Below are positions 5,753-14,044 of a stretch of 18,920 nt of DNA, piece after piece. Origin of the DNA: Moraxellaceae bacterium (GTDB lineage: Bacteria > Pseudomonadota > Gammaproteobacteria > Pseudomonadales > Moraxellaceae); contig JASLCO010000261.1 in assembly GCA_030146505.1 (NCBI GenBank), positions 1 through 18,920 of the forward strand, read 5' to 3'. Each line of letters starts with the position of its first letter. Position 1 is the first letter of the stretch. Below the pieces are notes generated by a model, which worked only from the letters and a program-made list of their open reading frames with translations, was not told where the DNA came from and did no database searches. Both the position numbers and the translations under genes were made by a program.

Positions 5753-8700
5753 CTACAGGGATTTTCCTTCCTCAATCGCCGGAGGAGCCGGCAGCAGTGG
5801 CTGGCGTTGCCGCCAGCTGCGCAACAGCAGCGGCAATACGCTCTTGAGATCATCCAGACAGGTGTAAACCACCGGCACCACGATCAGTGTCAGCACCGTG
5901 GAAGTAATGAGGCCGCCGATCAGGGCATGCGCCATGGGCGCACGCTGCTCCGCGCCTTCACCCAGCCCCAGGGCCAGCGGAATCATGCCGGCAATCATGG
6001 CAGCGGTTGTCATGAGGATGGGACGCAGGCGGATGCGGCCGGCACGCAGAATGGCGTCCTCGCGTGACAATCCCTCACGTATGGCTTCCTGTATGAAATC
6101 CACCAGCAGGATGGCGTTTTTCGTCACCAGCCCCATGAGCATGACAATGCCGATCAGCGAGAAGATATTCAGCGTGCTGCCGCAGACAATCAGGCCCACG
6201 AACACTCCCACCAGCGACAAGGGCAGCGAGGTCATGATGGTGAGCGGATGCAGGAAGCTGTTGAACTGCGCGCCCAGCAGCATGTAGATGAAAAGTGCGC
6301 CCAGCAGCAAGGCCGTGGTGGCATGGCCCACGGATTCCTTCATGTCGTTGTTGGCGCCCTGGGTGACGATGCGATAACCGGCCGGCAATTTCATGGTGGC
6401 CGCCAGCGCCTCTATGTCTGCGCCCACGTCACCGGCGGGTCGCCCCGCCACATTCGCCGTGAACAGGACTTCGCGATAAAGATTGCGGCGGTTGATCTGC
6501 GTGGTGCCCGTGCTCTCGCGCACTTTTGCAACCTGGCCTACGGTAATCATTTCCGGCTGGCCTGTAGCGGGATTGATATTGCTGGTAGCCAGCGGCAGCG
6601 CCGTGACATCACTACCGCTTTCGCGTCCCGAAGCCGGCAACTGCACACGCACATCGTAATTTTCACCGTCTTCCGCCTGCCAGCTGGTGACCGCCTCGCC
6701 GGCCAGCAGGGGACGCAGGCCGGCCGCAATCTGGCCCACGGAAAGGCCGAGATCGGCCGCGCGCGCACGGTCCACCTGTACCGACAACGTCGGCCGCGCA
6801 TCCTGCAAGGAACTTTCCATGTCCATGACGCCAGGAATGGCCGCCATCTTCGGGCCGAATTTTTCGGCAATTCCCTGCAACACACGCAAGTCCGTGCCCT
6901 GCAGGGAAATCATGATGGGCTTGAGGCCGCCAATGGACTCCTTGGCTGCCGCCACCGAAGTGACATCAATACCAGCCACGTCCTGCAGGCGATTGCGCAG
7001 CGCCGCCACCAGGGCTTTCTGCGACAGCTTTCTTTCATTTTTAGGCGCGAGCAGGATGCGCAGGGAAACGCGGTGCTTGCCGATATCCAGGCCGCTGTTC
7101 ATGGTGGTGTAGATGTCTTTCACACCGTCGAATTCGCGCGCAATTGCCGCCACCTGCCGCGCCTTCTGCTCGGAATGTTCAAGTGTCGAACCCACTGTCG
7201 TGGAAAATTTCACGCTAATTTCGCCAAGATCAGGCTCCGGCACGAATTCGCGGCCGACAAACTTCAGCGCGAGTATGGCCAGCAGCAGGGAAAGCGCGGC
7301 AAAGCCCAGGGTCTGGCCACGATGGGCCAGCGCCCAGCGTATGGCGGCTTCGTAGTGCCGTGAGAGTTTTTCCAGGCCAGCATCAAAACCGCGCAGCAAT
7401 TTGTCCAGATTGCTGTTGCCCTTGTTTTTCGTCGCATGCGCATCCGGGTCCGGCCAGCGACTGGAAAGCATGGGATCCAGGGTGAAGCTCACCAGCATGG
7501 AGAGCAGCACGGCACAGGAAACGGCTACACCGAACTGGTAGAAGAAGCGGCCTATGATTCCACCCATGAACGCCACGGGCAGAAAGACCGCCACAATGGT
7601 GAGCGTGGTGGCCAGCACCGCCAAACCAATTTCTTTTGTGCCATCCAGCGCCGCCTGCTTATGGGATTTGCCCATGGCGGCATGACGCACGATGTTCTCG
7701 CGCACCACGATGGTATCGTCAATCAGAAGACCAATGGACAGCGACAGTGCCATCAGCGTCATGGTGTTGAGTGTGAGACCGAAGGCATAAAGACAGAACA
7801 AGGTACCCAGCAAGGCAATCGGCAGGGTGAGACCGGTAATGACCGTGGAGCGCCAAGACGCCAGAAAAAGGAAAACAATCACCACCGCCAGTATGGCGCC
7901 CTCCACGAGGGTTTTCTGCACATCGTCCAGCGAGGCACGTATGCTGCGCGAAGTGTCGGCCACCGGCACCATTTCCACACCGTCGGGCAGGATGTCGCGC
8001 AGGGTTTCCATCTGTGCCTTGAGACCATCCACCAGTGCAATGGTGTTGGTGCCGGACATTTTCACGATGTCCACGCTGATGGCACGACGACCATTGAGCA
8101 GGGCCAGCGATTGCGCCTCCTGTTCGCCGTCCACCAGACGCGCCACCTGATCCAGGGTAATGGCCGTCTGGCCACGCACGGCCACCACCAGCGAACGGAA
8201 ATCTTCCGGATGCGCCATGCGCCCGGTAATTTCCACCATGCGCTCCTGTGCACCCAGCGAGACCGTGCCCGCCGGCAATTCGGCGTTGTCGCGCTTCAAG
8301 GCCGCAACCACCTGATCCACGCCCACGCCCAGTGCTTCCATGCGTTCAGGCAGGAGCTCGACACGGATTTCGCGCGGCACGGCGCCGACCACATCCACAC
8401 GTCCCACCCCCGGCACATTCTGCAGGCGGCGCAACACCTGCTGCGTCACCAGCGTGCTGAGCTCGCGCGGTGACATGTCGCGCGCCATGAAGGCGATGGA
8501 AAAAACCGGCGCCTCATCCGGGCGATAGCGCTCGACCAGTGGCTCGCTGACTTCGTCACGGAAACGGGTTTTGACGGCGGCCACCTTGTCGCGCACATCC
8601 TGCACGGCCACGGCGATGGGCACACCCAGCACAAACTCCACGGCAATACGCGACTGACCTTCATAGGAAGTCGAGATGATGCGCTTCACACCGGGCACAG

Positions 8701-8917
8701 TATTGATGGCTTCTTCTATACGGCGGGTGACATCACTCTCCACCACCTCGGGCGAGGCACCGGGGTAATTGGTGGTCACTACCACATAGGGAAATTCGAT
8801 ATCCGGATATTCCTCGACGCTGAGCGCACGCCAGGAAAAAATACCCAGCACCATCAGTGCCAGCATCATCATGATGGCCAGCACCGGGTGACGTATGCAC
8901 AGGCGTGTGAGGAACAT
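5753..8917 (-). CDS. RND efflux pump inner-membrane subunit (HAE1/AcrB-like)
   Basis: A 1054-residue proton-driven exporter subunit, the full length for the family. The two-fold RND layout is clear: TM1 at about 9-30, a large periplasmic loop, TM2-6 at about 337-480, TM7 at about 535-553, a second loop, TM8-12 at about 866-1025. Proton-relay residues are present: Asp400-Asp401 in GLLIDDTIVVRENI and Lys933 in GLVTKNAILLVDF. EEYPDIEFPYVVVTTNYPGA (35-54) is a typical porter-domain start. The sequence looks more like the MdtB/C- or MexF-type branch than strict AcrB, but the substrate cannot be predicted. The ATG is 3 nt after the adaptor stop, so the two are co-translated. No outer-membrane channel gene is in the window; a TolC-type protein encoded elsewhere would be needed. 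Confidence 0.95.
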   Translation of the reverse strand: MFLTRLCIRHPVLAIMMMLALMVLGIFSWRALSVEEYPDIEFPYVVVTTNYPGASPEVVESDVTRRIEEAINTVPGVKRIISTSYEGQSRIAVEFVLGVPIAVAVQDVRDKVAAVKTRFRDEVSEPLVERYRPDEAPVFSIAFMARDMSPRELSTLVTQQVLRRLQNVPGVGRVDVVGAVPREIRVELLPERMEALGVGVDQVVAALKRDNAELPAGTVSLGAQERMVEITGRMAHPEDFRSLVVAVRGQTAITLDQVARLVDGEQEAQSLALLNGRRAISVDIVKMSGTNTIALVDGLKAQMETLRDILPDGVEMVPVADTSRSIRASLDDVQKTLVEGAILAVVIVFLFLASWRSTVITGLTLPIALLGTLFCLYAFGLTLNTMTLMALSLSIGLLIDDTIVVRENIVRHAAMGKSHKQAALDGTKEIGLAVLATTLTIVAVFLPVAFMGGIIGRFFYQFGVAVSCAVLLSMLVSFTLDPMLSSRWPDPDAHATKNKGNSNLDKLLRGFDAGLEKLSRHYEAAIRWALAHRGQTLGFAALSLLLAILALKFVGREFVPEPDLGEISVKFSTTVGSTLEHSEQKARQVAAIAREFDGVKDIYTTMNSGLDIGKHRVSLRILLAPKNERKLSQKALVAALRNRLQDVAGIDVTSVAAAKESIGGLKPIMISLQGTDLRVLQGIAEKFGPKMAAIPGVMDMESSLQDARPTLSVQVDRARAADLGLSVGQIAAGLRPLLAGEAVTSWQAEDGENYDVRVQLPASGRESGSDVTALPLATSNINPATGQPEMITVGQVAKVRESTGTTQINRRNLYREVLFTANVAGRPAGDVGADIEALAATMKLPAGYRIVTQGANNDMKESVGHATTALLLGALFIYMLLGAQFNSFLHPLTIMTSLPLSLVGVFVGLIVCGSTLNIFSLIGIVMLMGLVTKNAILLVDFIQEAIREGLSREDAILRAGRIRLRPILMTTAAMIAGMIPLALGLGEGAEQRAPMAHALIGGLITSTVLTLIVVPVVYTCLDDLKSVLPLLLRSWRQRQPLLPAPPAIEEGKSL

Positions 8918-8920
8918 GGC

Positions 8921-10126
8921 TTATTCCACCTTGCTGCTGGCGACGGATTTTTCCTCACTGCCTTGCGCATAATCCGCCATACGTACCGGCGCACCGGCAC
9001 GATGTGGAGAAATACGCGTGGCCAGCACGGTCTCGCCTTCCTGCAGACCGTCTTTCACCATGACCTGCGCACTGCGGTCATCACTGGCACCCAGGGTGAC
9101 GGGCTGCCAGGCCAGCTGCTTCTGGCGTATGACCATGACTCCGGTCTTGCCTTCCACCGTCTGCACGGCCGTGGCAGGAATGACAAGGCCGGTGGCGACA
9201 TTGCTGTCATCAAGCTGACCGTGCACGAAAAGTCCGCCGCGCAAACGCATGTCGGCATTGGCCACGGCGGCATAAACCGTGATCTTGCGATTGCTCACCT
9301 TGGCCATGGGATTGATACGCACCACCGTGGCCGTGAAAACCTCATCGCCGAAGGCATCCACCTGGAAGGTGATTTTCTGGCCATTGCGCACACGCGCCAT
9401 TTCCGAAGATGGCAGCTGTATGGCCAGTTCCATCTCGCGCAGATCCACCACACGCAGCAGCGGCGTATTGGGCATGACCAGCTGACCCGGCTCCACCATG
9501 CGCTCGGCCACGATGCCGGAGAAAGGAGCCATCAGGCTGGCGTCCTGCAAGGATTTTTTCGCCATCACCACCGCCGCTTCATTCGCCTTGAGCTGGGAGC
9601 GGTAGACCTCGACCTGGGTATTGGCGCGCTCCAGCTCACTGCGCGCAAAATAGCTTTTCATGGAAAGCTGCAGGAATTTTTCGTACTGCGCCCTGGAATT
9701 CTCCAGCTCGGATCTGGTGGACTGCACCGAGGCTTCCGCCTGGGCCAGGCGCGCACTCATTTCGCGATTGTCCTGACGCAGCAACAGGGCGCCAGCGGCA
9801 ACCGACTGGCCTTCGCGCACCGGCACATCCGTCACTTCTCCGGCCACGCGTGCGTTGAGCAGCATCTGTCGCACTGGCGACAAGGTTCCGGTGAAAGGTA
9901 CTTTGCCATCCAGACTGTCACGACGCACCACGGCCACATCCGTTGGCAACAACTCCATGGCACGCGGACCAGCCGCCATGGAGCTCACGGAGGCGCGCGG
10001 CCAGGCCAGCACAGCCAGCGTCAATACGGCCACCGAAGACATCATGGCCAGAGACCAGCGCCGCTTGCGGCTCATGCCTGCCAGCAGGGAACGAAGACGG
10101 AGGGCTAGCCGCGAAAACACTGCCAT
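8921..10126 (-). CDS. RND efflux periplasmic adaptor (membrane fusion protein)
   Basis: A 401-residue adaptor that would bridge the RND pump and an outer-membrane channel. An N-terminal membrane anchor (about 26-42) follows a basic start. The first lipoyl half, NARVAGEVTDVPVREGQSVA (91-110), is followed by a coiled-coil hairpin at about 120-195, then the second half APFSGIVAERMVEPGQLV (200-217) and the beta-barrel domain (LAIQLPSSEMARVRNGQ, 234-250). The start at 10126 was chosen because GGGAG lies 9 nt upstream; an in-frame ATG at 10144 has no ribosome site. The preceding GNAT gene stops at 10129, giving TGATCATG, a 2-nt gap and likely translational coupling. This ties the pump directly to the enzyme genes. 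There is no lipobox, so it is anchored by the TM helix. Confidence 0.93.
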   Translation of the reverse strand: MAVFSRLALRLRSLLAGMSRKRRWSLAMMSSVAVLTLAVLAWPRASVSSMAAGPRAMELLPTDVAVVRRDSLDGKVPFTGTLSPVRQMLLNARVAGEVTDVPVREGQSVAAGALLLRQDNREMSARLAQAEASVQSTRSELENSRAQYEKFLQLSMKSYFARSELERANTQVEVYRSQLKANEAAVVMAKKSLQDASLMAPFSGIVAERMVEPGQLVMPNTPLLRVVDLREMELAIQLPSSEMARVRNGQKITFQVDAFGDEVFTATVVRINPMAKVSNRKITVYAAVANADMRLRGGLFVHGQLDDSNVATGLVIPATAVQTVEGKTGVMVIRQKQLAWQPVTLGASDDRSAQVMVKDGLQEGETVLATRISPHRAGAPVRMADYAQGSEEKSVASSKVE

Positions 10127-10128
10127 GA

Positions 10129-11247
10129 TCAAAGTCTCCCGCATTCAAAATAGGGAATGCGCGTGGAATCCAGTTCGGGATGGGCTGCCTCATTGAAGGC
10201 AACGGTGTAATGACGACCGCGCAGGGAAAGTGCACGAAAACGAGAAAGCGCCGTGCGACGTGTGTCCACATCGGCCAGTGAAAGTGTGAGCGCGGTGCGT
10301 GGTGAACCTGCCGCCACATCGCGCCGACCGCTTTCGTCCCAGGCTGCATCCAGCAAGGCATCAAAGGCAGCCGGATCATCTGGCGCGGTCAGCAGGGAGT
10401 GCAGGACGCGATAAGAGAAAGCTTCACCTGCGGGCGGCAGCACAAAACCGCCAAAGCTGTGTGCCCAAAGATTGTAGAAAGGACGCAGCAGGGTCATCAG
10501 CGCGTTATAGCCAACGACACGCGTCTGCTTGAACGCTTTCTGGTTCCACAAGGCCACCATGCCACGCAGACCCTGCGCATCGTGCAGGAGCAGGAAATCA
10601 TAGAGAGCAAGCCCGCGGAAATAGGCAGCGCCTGTGAGCAGGCCGGAAAAATCATAGGCCGGCAGGAACTGGTAATGACGCGCCATGTCACGCAGGAAAG
10701 CATTCATGGCAGGAATATCGTCGAGGCTGGCTTTGCGTACGCTGAATGCTTTGGCAGCGGCAGCCTTGCGTTTGCGTCCGCTCAACGTCCAGGTTTCAAG
10801 ACCTGCATGGGCGCGATACTGCGGCAGGCCGGCGCGCGCGCCTTCCAGCACCTCGCGGGTGCGCTGGTTGTCTTCAAGAATGATGGCCTGGTACCAGCCC
10901 TGCTCTTTCAGCACTTCACGCACGGCACGCGTGATATAGATCATGAGCCGGCTGCCCTGGTGCTCTGCCGCTATGCGCAGGTCGGAGCCATAGCGCACCG
11001 CCTGCTCTTCACCATTGATGAAAAGCTGGCGCGTGCCAAAGCTGGCCACACCGACGATCTCGCCATCCTCGCTACGCTCTGCCACCAGCACCTTGGGTTT
11101 TTCATGCGTGACGGCCACAGAGTGAAAATAATCCGGGGCGCGTTCAAAAGTGAGCATAAGCCCGCGTGAAGGCTGGGCCACACCGAGCAGGCGCAGCAGG
11201 CCGGCATTGTCGGCGGCTTGCGCATCGCGCATGAGAAAGCGGCTCAT
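10129..11247 (-). CDS. Tandem GNAT-type acyltransferase
   Basis: A 372-residue protein that looks like two GNAT modules. In the first (about 4-155), VLVAERSEDGEIVGVASFG (53-71) gives the beta-hairpin and YGSDLRIAAEHQGSRLM (86-102) the acyl-CoA-binding turn and helix, with a degenerate HQGSR in place of the usual RxxGxG. The second (about 168-372) starts SVRKASLDDIPAMNAFLRDM and lacks a clear CoA loop. GNAT enzymes acylate amines or other groups from acyl-CoA; the substrate is unknown. Its ATG overlaps the GH3 stop as ATGA, and its own stop is 2 nt before the adaptor ATG, so it is translated together with both. It is probably a working partner of the GH3 enzyme rather than a general acetyltransferase. 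One or both modules might be structural only. Confidence 0.72.
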   Translation of the reverse strand: MSRFLMRDAQAADNAGLLRLLGVAQPSRGLMLTFERAPDYFHSVAVTHEKPKVLVAERSEDGEIVGVASFGTRQLFINGEEQAVRYGSDLRIAAEHQGSRLMIYITRAVREVLKEQGWYQAIILEDNQRTREVLEGARAGLPQYRAHAGLETWTLSGRKRKAAAAKAFSVRKASLDDIPAMNAFLRDMARHYQFLPAYDFSGLLTGAAYFRGLALYDFLLLHDAQGLRGMVALWNQKAFKQTRVVGYNALMTLLRPFYNLWAHSFGGFVLPPAGEAFSYRVLHSLLTAPDDPAAFDALLDAAWDESGRRDVAAGSPRTALTLSLADVDTRRTALSRFRALSLRGRHYTVAFNEAAHPELDSTRIPYFECGRL

Positions 11248-12902
11248 GAGGCCACTCCCGCCAGCTGTGCAGGCCTTGCCTCTTCTTCACCGGATTCCGT
11301 GAGCTGCAATTGCAGCATGAGCTCGGGCAGCACCATCTGCATGGCCGCACGTGTAACACGCTTGACCGGCTCCGGCTTGATATTGCCCTCTATCATGCCG
11401 GCGGCCACGGCAATGTGCTGGAAGCTTTTCCAGCCTTCGGGCAATACAAAAGCAGCAGCGGCAGAAAGCTGGCGCAGATCACGCGCCAGTTCGTAATGGA
11501 AATGCCGGCCCAGCATTGCTTCCACGGCACGGCCGGCTTCCTGATGCAGGGCGGGCCTGGCATCAGCCCCGGGCTGCGGCGAAAACAGGGCGATATAACG
11601 TGGCCTGCCCTGCCCCTGGCTATCAACCGCCAACAGCGTTACCGGTGTGAGACCGTGACGCTGACCGGCTGCGGCCATGGCAGCACGCGCTGTTTCCGGC
11701 GCCATTTTTTCGCCGACCAGATCGACACCGAAGCGGCGACCGAGAAAACGGAAACAGGGCACGCTACCCCAGAAGCCGGTGACCTGCAGACGATCATCCA
11801 GGCGATAACGCAAAAGACCATTGCCACCGCTGATGACGGGACTGACTTCATCACCTTCGCGCAACTGCCAGGGTGCCAGCATCTGCTCGCTGGCCAGATC
11901 CTCGAATTCATAGACATGGCTGCGATAGGCCAGCGGATACACGCCATCATAAGGCAGCGTCACCACGCCTTCGGTGGCCCAAAGGCCTTTGCCTTCAAAG
12001 CCCGAATGCGGAAATTGCTGGCGCAATTCGCGAGCCCATATGGCGGCATCAGCCGTATCCCAAGCAGAAACCAGCGCCAGCTGCGGCCAGAGGCGCAGCG
12101 TCATTTCTGCGGCGGGTGCGGCCAATGCCGAGCGCAGGATATTCGCGCGCTGCGCTGCTTTGGGCGCATGCAGACCCGACAGGGAATTGGCGCGATCGCC
12201 CCAGCTGCCATGCTGCAATACCCAGGCGATTTCCTCCCCCCAGCGCTGCAGGGACTGCAATTGCTGCAGGGCAAAAGTCGGGCTCCATACCGAAAGCATG
12301 CGCAGATCAGCACGTGCCACGAGATAGCAGAGCGTGGCAAACATGGCGTCGTCGGCACGATGCGCCATGGCCACACCTGCCGGCACAGCCTGCGATTGTG
12401 CCGCCAGCACGCGCTTCACCACACCCAGCAGTTCGCTGTCGTCATTGAGATTGCCGCGCATGGCTTCCTGTTGGCTTTGCGGCAACCAGGACACGGACCA
12501 GTAATGCGCACCGCCATGCAGGCCGGGATGCTGGCGGTAAAGACTGGAGAGCCAGGGCGCGATGGCGCTGTCCAGCTCGCCCAGGAATTGTTTGGTATAG
12601 GGAATCAGCTTGAGCTGTTCGGACGAGCCGCTGGTGGGCTGGTAGCGCACCAGCGGGCTCTGGGAAAGCAGATCACCGCCTTCACGTTGTGCCGTAATGC
12701 GTCCATGCCAATCGCGGTAACGGCTCACGGGCTGCATGTCCTGAAACGTTTCCCAGGACATTTTCGGCTGCCCGCAAAGCCGCAACAGCTCGGCCAGCTT
12801 GGCGCGCTGCACCTTTTCCAGTGCATCGCGCTGCTGGCGAAATGCACGGTCTTCGCGCCGACAAGCCCATAGCAGGGCCCGGTGGGTCAGTCGTGTCAGC
12901 AT
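11244..12902 (-). CDS. GH3-family acyl-adenylating / acid-amido synthetase-like protein
   Basis: A 552-residue member of the GH3 family, best known from plant enzymes that adenylate jasmonate, auxin or benzoates and join them to amino acids. The ATP-binding motif YQPTSGSSEQLKLIPYT (87-103) has the GH3 arrangement of a Ser/Gly-rich loop followed by KxIPYT. LRMLSVWSPTFAL (200-212) matches the family core. GLWATEGVVTLPYDG (306-320) stands in the A5 position. GLLRYRLDDRLQVTGFW (362-378) carries the family YRxxDxxxVxGF element with Asp369 or Asp370. The C-terminal part (about 400-552) fits the smaller mobile domain. ATG triplets lie at 12905 and 12902; the second is better placed after GAGGA. Bacterial GH3 proteins are mostly uncharacterised, so the acid and acceptor are unknown. 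Its stop overlaps the next ATG (ATGA). It could also make acyl-CoA or an ester. Confidence 0.78.
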   Translation of the reverse strand: MLTRLTHRALLWACRREDRAFRQQRDALEKVQRAKLAELLRLCGQPKMSWETFQDMQPVSRYRDWHGRITAQREGGDLLSQSPLVRYQPTSGSSEQLKLIPYTKQFLGELDSAIAPWLSSLYRQHPGLHGGAHYWSVSWLPQSQQEAMRGNLNDDSELLGVVKRVLAAQSQAVPAGVAMAHRADDAMFATLCYLVARADLRMLSVWSPTFALQQLQSLQRWGEEIAWVLQHGSWGDRANSLSGLHAPKAAQRANILRSALAAPAAEMTLRLWPQLALVSAWDTADAAIWARELRQQFPHSGFEGKGLWATEGVVTLPYDGVYPLAYRSHVYEFEDLASEQMLAPWQLREGDEVSPVISGGNGLLRYRLDDRLQVTGFWGSVPCFRFLGRRFGVDLVGEKMAPETARAAMAAAGQRHGLTPVTLLAVDSQGQGRPRYIALFSPQPGADARPALHQEAGRAVEAMLGRHFHYELARDLRQLSAAAAFVLPEGWKSFQHIAVAAGMIEGNIKPEPVKRVTRAAMQMVLPELMLQLQLTESGEEEARPAQLAGVAS

Positions 12903-12980
12903 CATTTCCTCAGGCAACGCATTCTGCGCAGCAGGCAAAGAAGAGCGGCGGCGGCATCAACAGCCACCGGGCTCATGTCA

Positions 12981-13835
12981 TCAGGCAATACGGCGTATGG
13001 CCAACTGGCGACCGGCCTCGGTCTTGAGTGCCGAAATAATGCCGGCGCGGCGTGGCCCCGATGCCTGTGCCAGCGTCTGTGCTTCCAGCGCGCCCTTGCT
13101 CACCGGCTTGGCAAGATAGCGCGCCGCGAATTTGGCCAGGCAGGCCCAGGTGATTTCACCCAGACAGGGCAACTCGGTACCACGGCGCCATTCGGGATTA
13201 CGCTCTTCAAAGAAGCGGATCTTGGGATTTTCACGCAGCATGTGATCGGAGATTTCCGCCACGTCACCGCGCAGGGGCTGATAGTCGGCACCGAAATCCA
13301 GAATGCCTTTTTTCGTGTCGTAATAGCCCGGAAACATCTGCTCACAGTAGGCATCCACGATATCGGCCAGATGCTCGTCATGCTGATCAGGCCGCGGATA
13401 GAAGCTGTAGAAATTATTGGCCAGCAGCAGATAGGTCTTGTAGCCCTTGGAAATCAGCAGCCAGTAAACCGACTGCCGGGGATTACGCACTTTCTCGGCA
13501 ATCAGGTATTTGTAGAAAGCGAATTGCAGGCAGCGTGAACCCCAGTAGGCACGCTCGATAACGGTATCGCCACTGAACACGGCGCGCACGGTCTTGCGCC
13601 CCACCTTCACTTCACAATTCATGATCGTGGAGAAGCCCACCACACGCCCGTCACTTTCCTTGCGAACCAGGAAGGCACCGGTCTTCTTGCTCAGATCGTG
13701 CAGGAAAATATCCCAGGTGGTGTTGTCGTAGTACTGCGAATACACCGCATACATCTGGCGGATGTCGTGCACGTCGATGTCCGCTATGCGATGGAAACGG
13801 GCATCGAGACTGCTGCGCTTGTTGTTGTTTTGCAT
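12981..13835 (-). CDS. GNAT-like protein, first gene of the run
   Basis: A 284-residue soluble protein, probably of the GNAT acyltransferase fold but only weakly recognisable. ARFHRIADIDVHDIRQMYAV (12-31) starts like a GNAT first strand and helix. TGAFLVRKESDGRVVGFSTI (52-71) gives the strand pair. VFSGDTVIERAYWGSRCLQF (86-105) stands where the CoA-binding RxxGxG turn belongs, here WGSR. QSVYWLLISKGYKTYLLLAN (121-140) follows. The last 100 residues match nothing I know. The ATG at 13835 follows AAGGAC with good spacing; a longer frame from 13931 would run through the promoter region. It is 78 nt ahead of the GH3 gene and is probably the first gene of the transcript. It shares no obvious likeness with the GNAT gene at 10129-11247 beyond the fold. 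Confidence 0.62.
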   Translation of the reverse strand: MQNNNKRSSLDARFHRIADIDVHDIRQMYAVYSQYYDNTTWDIFLHDLSKKTGAFLVRKESDGRVVGFSTIMNCEVKVGRKTVRAVFSGDTVIERAYWGSRCLQFAFYKYLIAEKVRNPRQSVYWLLISKGYKTYLLLANNFYSFYPRPDQHDEHLADIVDAYCEQMFPGYYDTKKGILDFGADYQPLRGDVAEISDHMLRENPKIRFFEERNPEWRRGTELPCLGEITWACLAKFAARYLAKPVSKGALEAQTLAQASGPRRAGIISALKTEAGRQLAIRRIA

Positions 13836-14044
13836 GGCGCGTCCTTCCTGGATGAGTACCGGTCGGGGGCGGCCATTATTGAAATTGCCCTTGCTGGCTG
13901 TCACGCCGGTGACCGGCCAGACTCTTTGCAAAACCGGTCATAAGCACCGAGTGTCAATGCCACTCATCCGCTGATATTTCTCACCCGTCCGCTTACTGGA
14001 TAGACTGGCTGCCATAATAAAAACAATAAAAAGAATCTGCCGCC
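13836..14044. promoter_or_regulatory. Divergent promoter region between AraC regulator and the enzyme-pump run
   Basis: This 209-bp gap lies between divergent starts. ACCGGTC occurs at 13858-13864 and 13933-13939, with a partial GACCGG at 13911-13916. There is also a small palindrome GTCAC-GCCG-GTGAC at 13900-13913. These could be regulator sites. CATAAT at 14013-14018 is a possible -10 for the plus-strand regulator, without a convincing -35. No promoter is assigned with certainty. Confidence 0.4.

Noticed and set aside
10127..10144. ATG at 10144 as start of the adaptor
   Set aside because: No ribosome site, and it overlaps the GNAT gene; the ATG at 10126 has GGGAG at a suitable distance.
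11310..12872. A 520-codon plus-strand frame opposite the GH3 gene, and similar long frames at 8888-10108, 6248-7363 and 7436-8473
   Set aside because: Low-complexity His/Gln/Arg-rich shadows of well-supported minus-strand genes, with no motif.
13836..13931. N-terminal extension of the first GNAT-like gene to 13931
   Set aside because: It would use the divergent promoter region and lacks a ribosome site; AAGGAC supports 13835.
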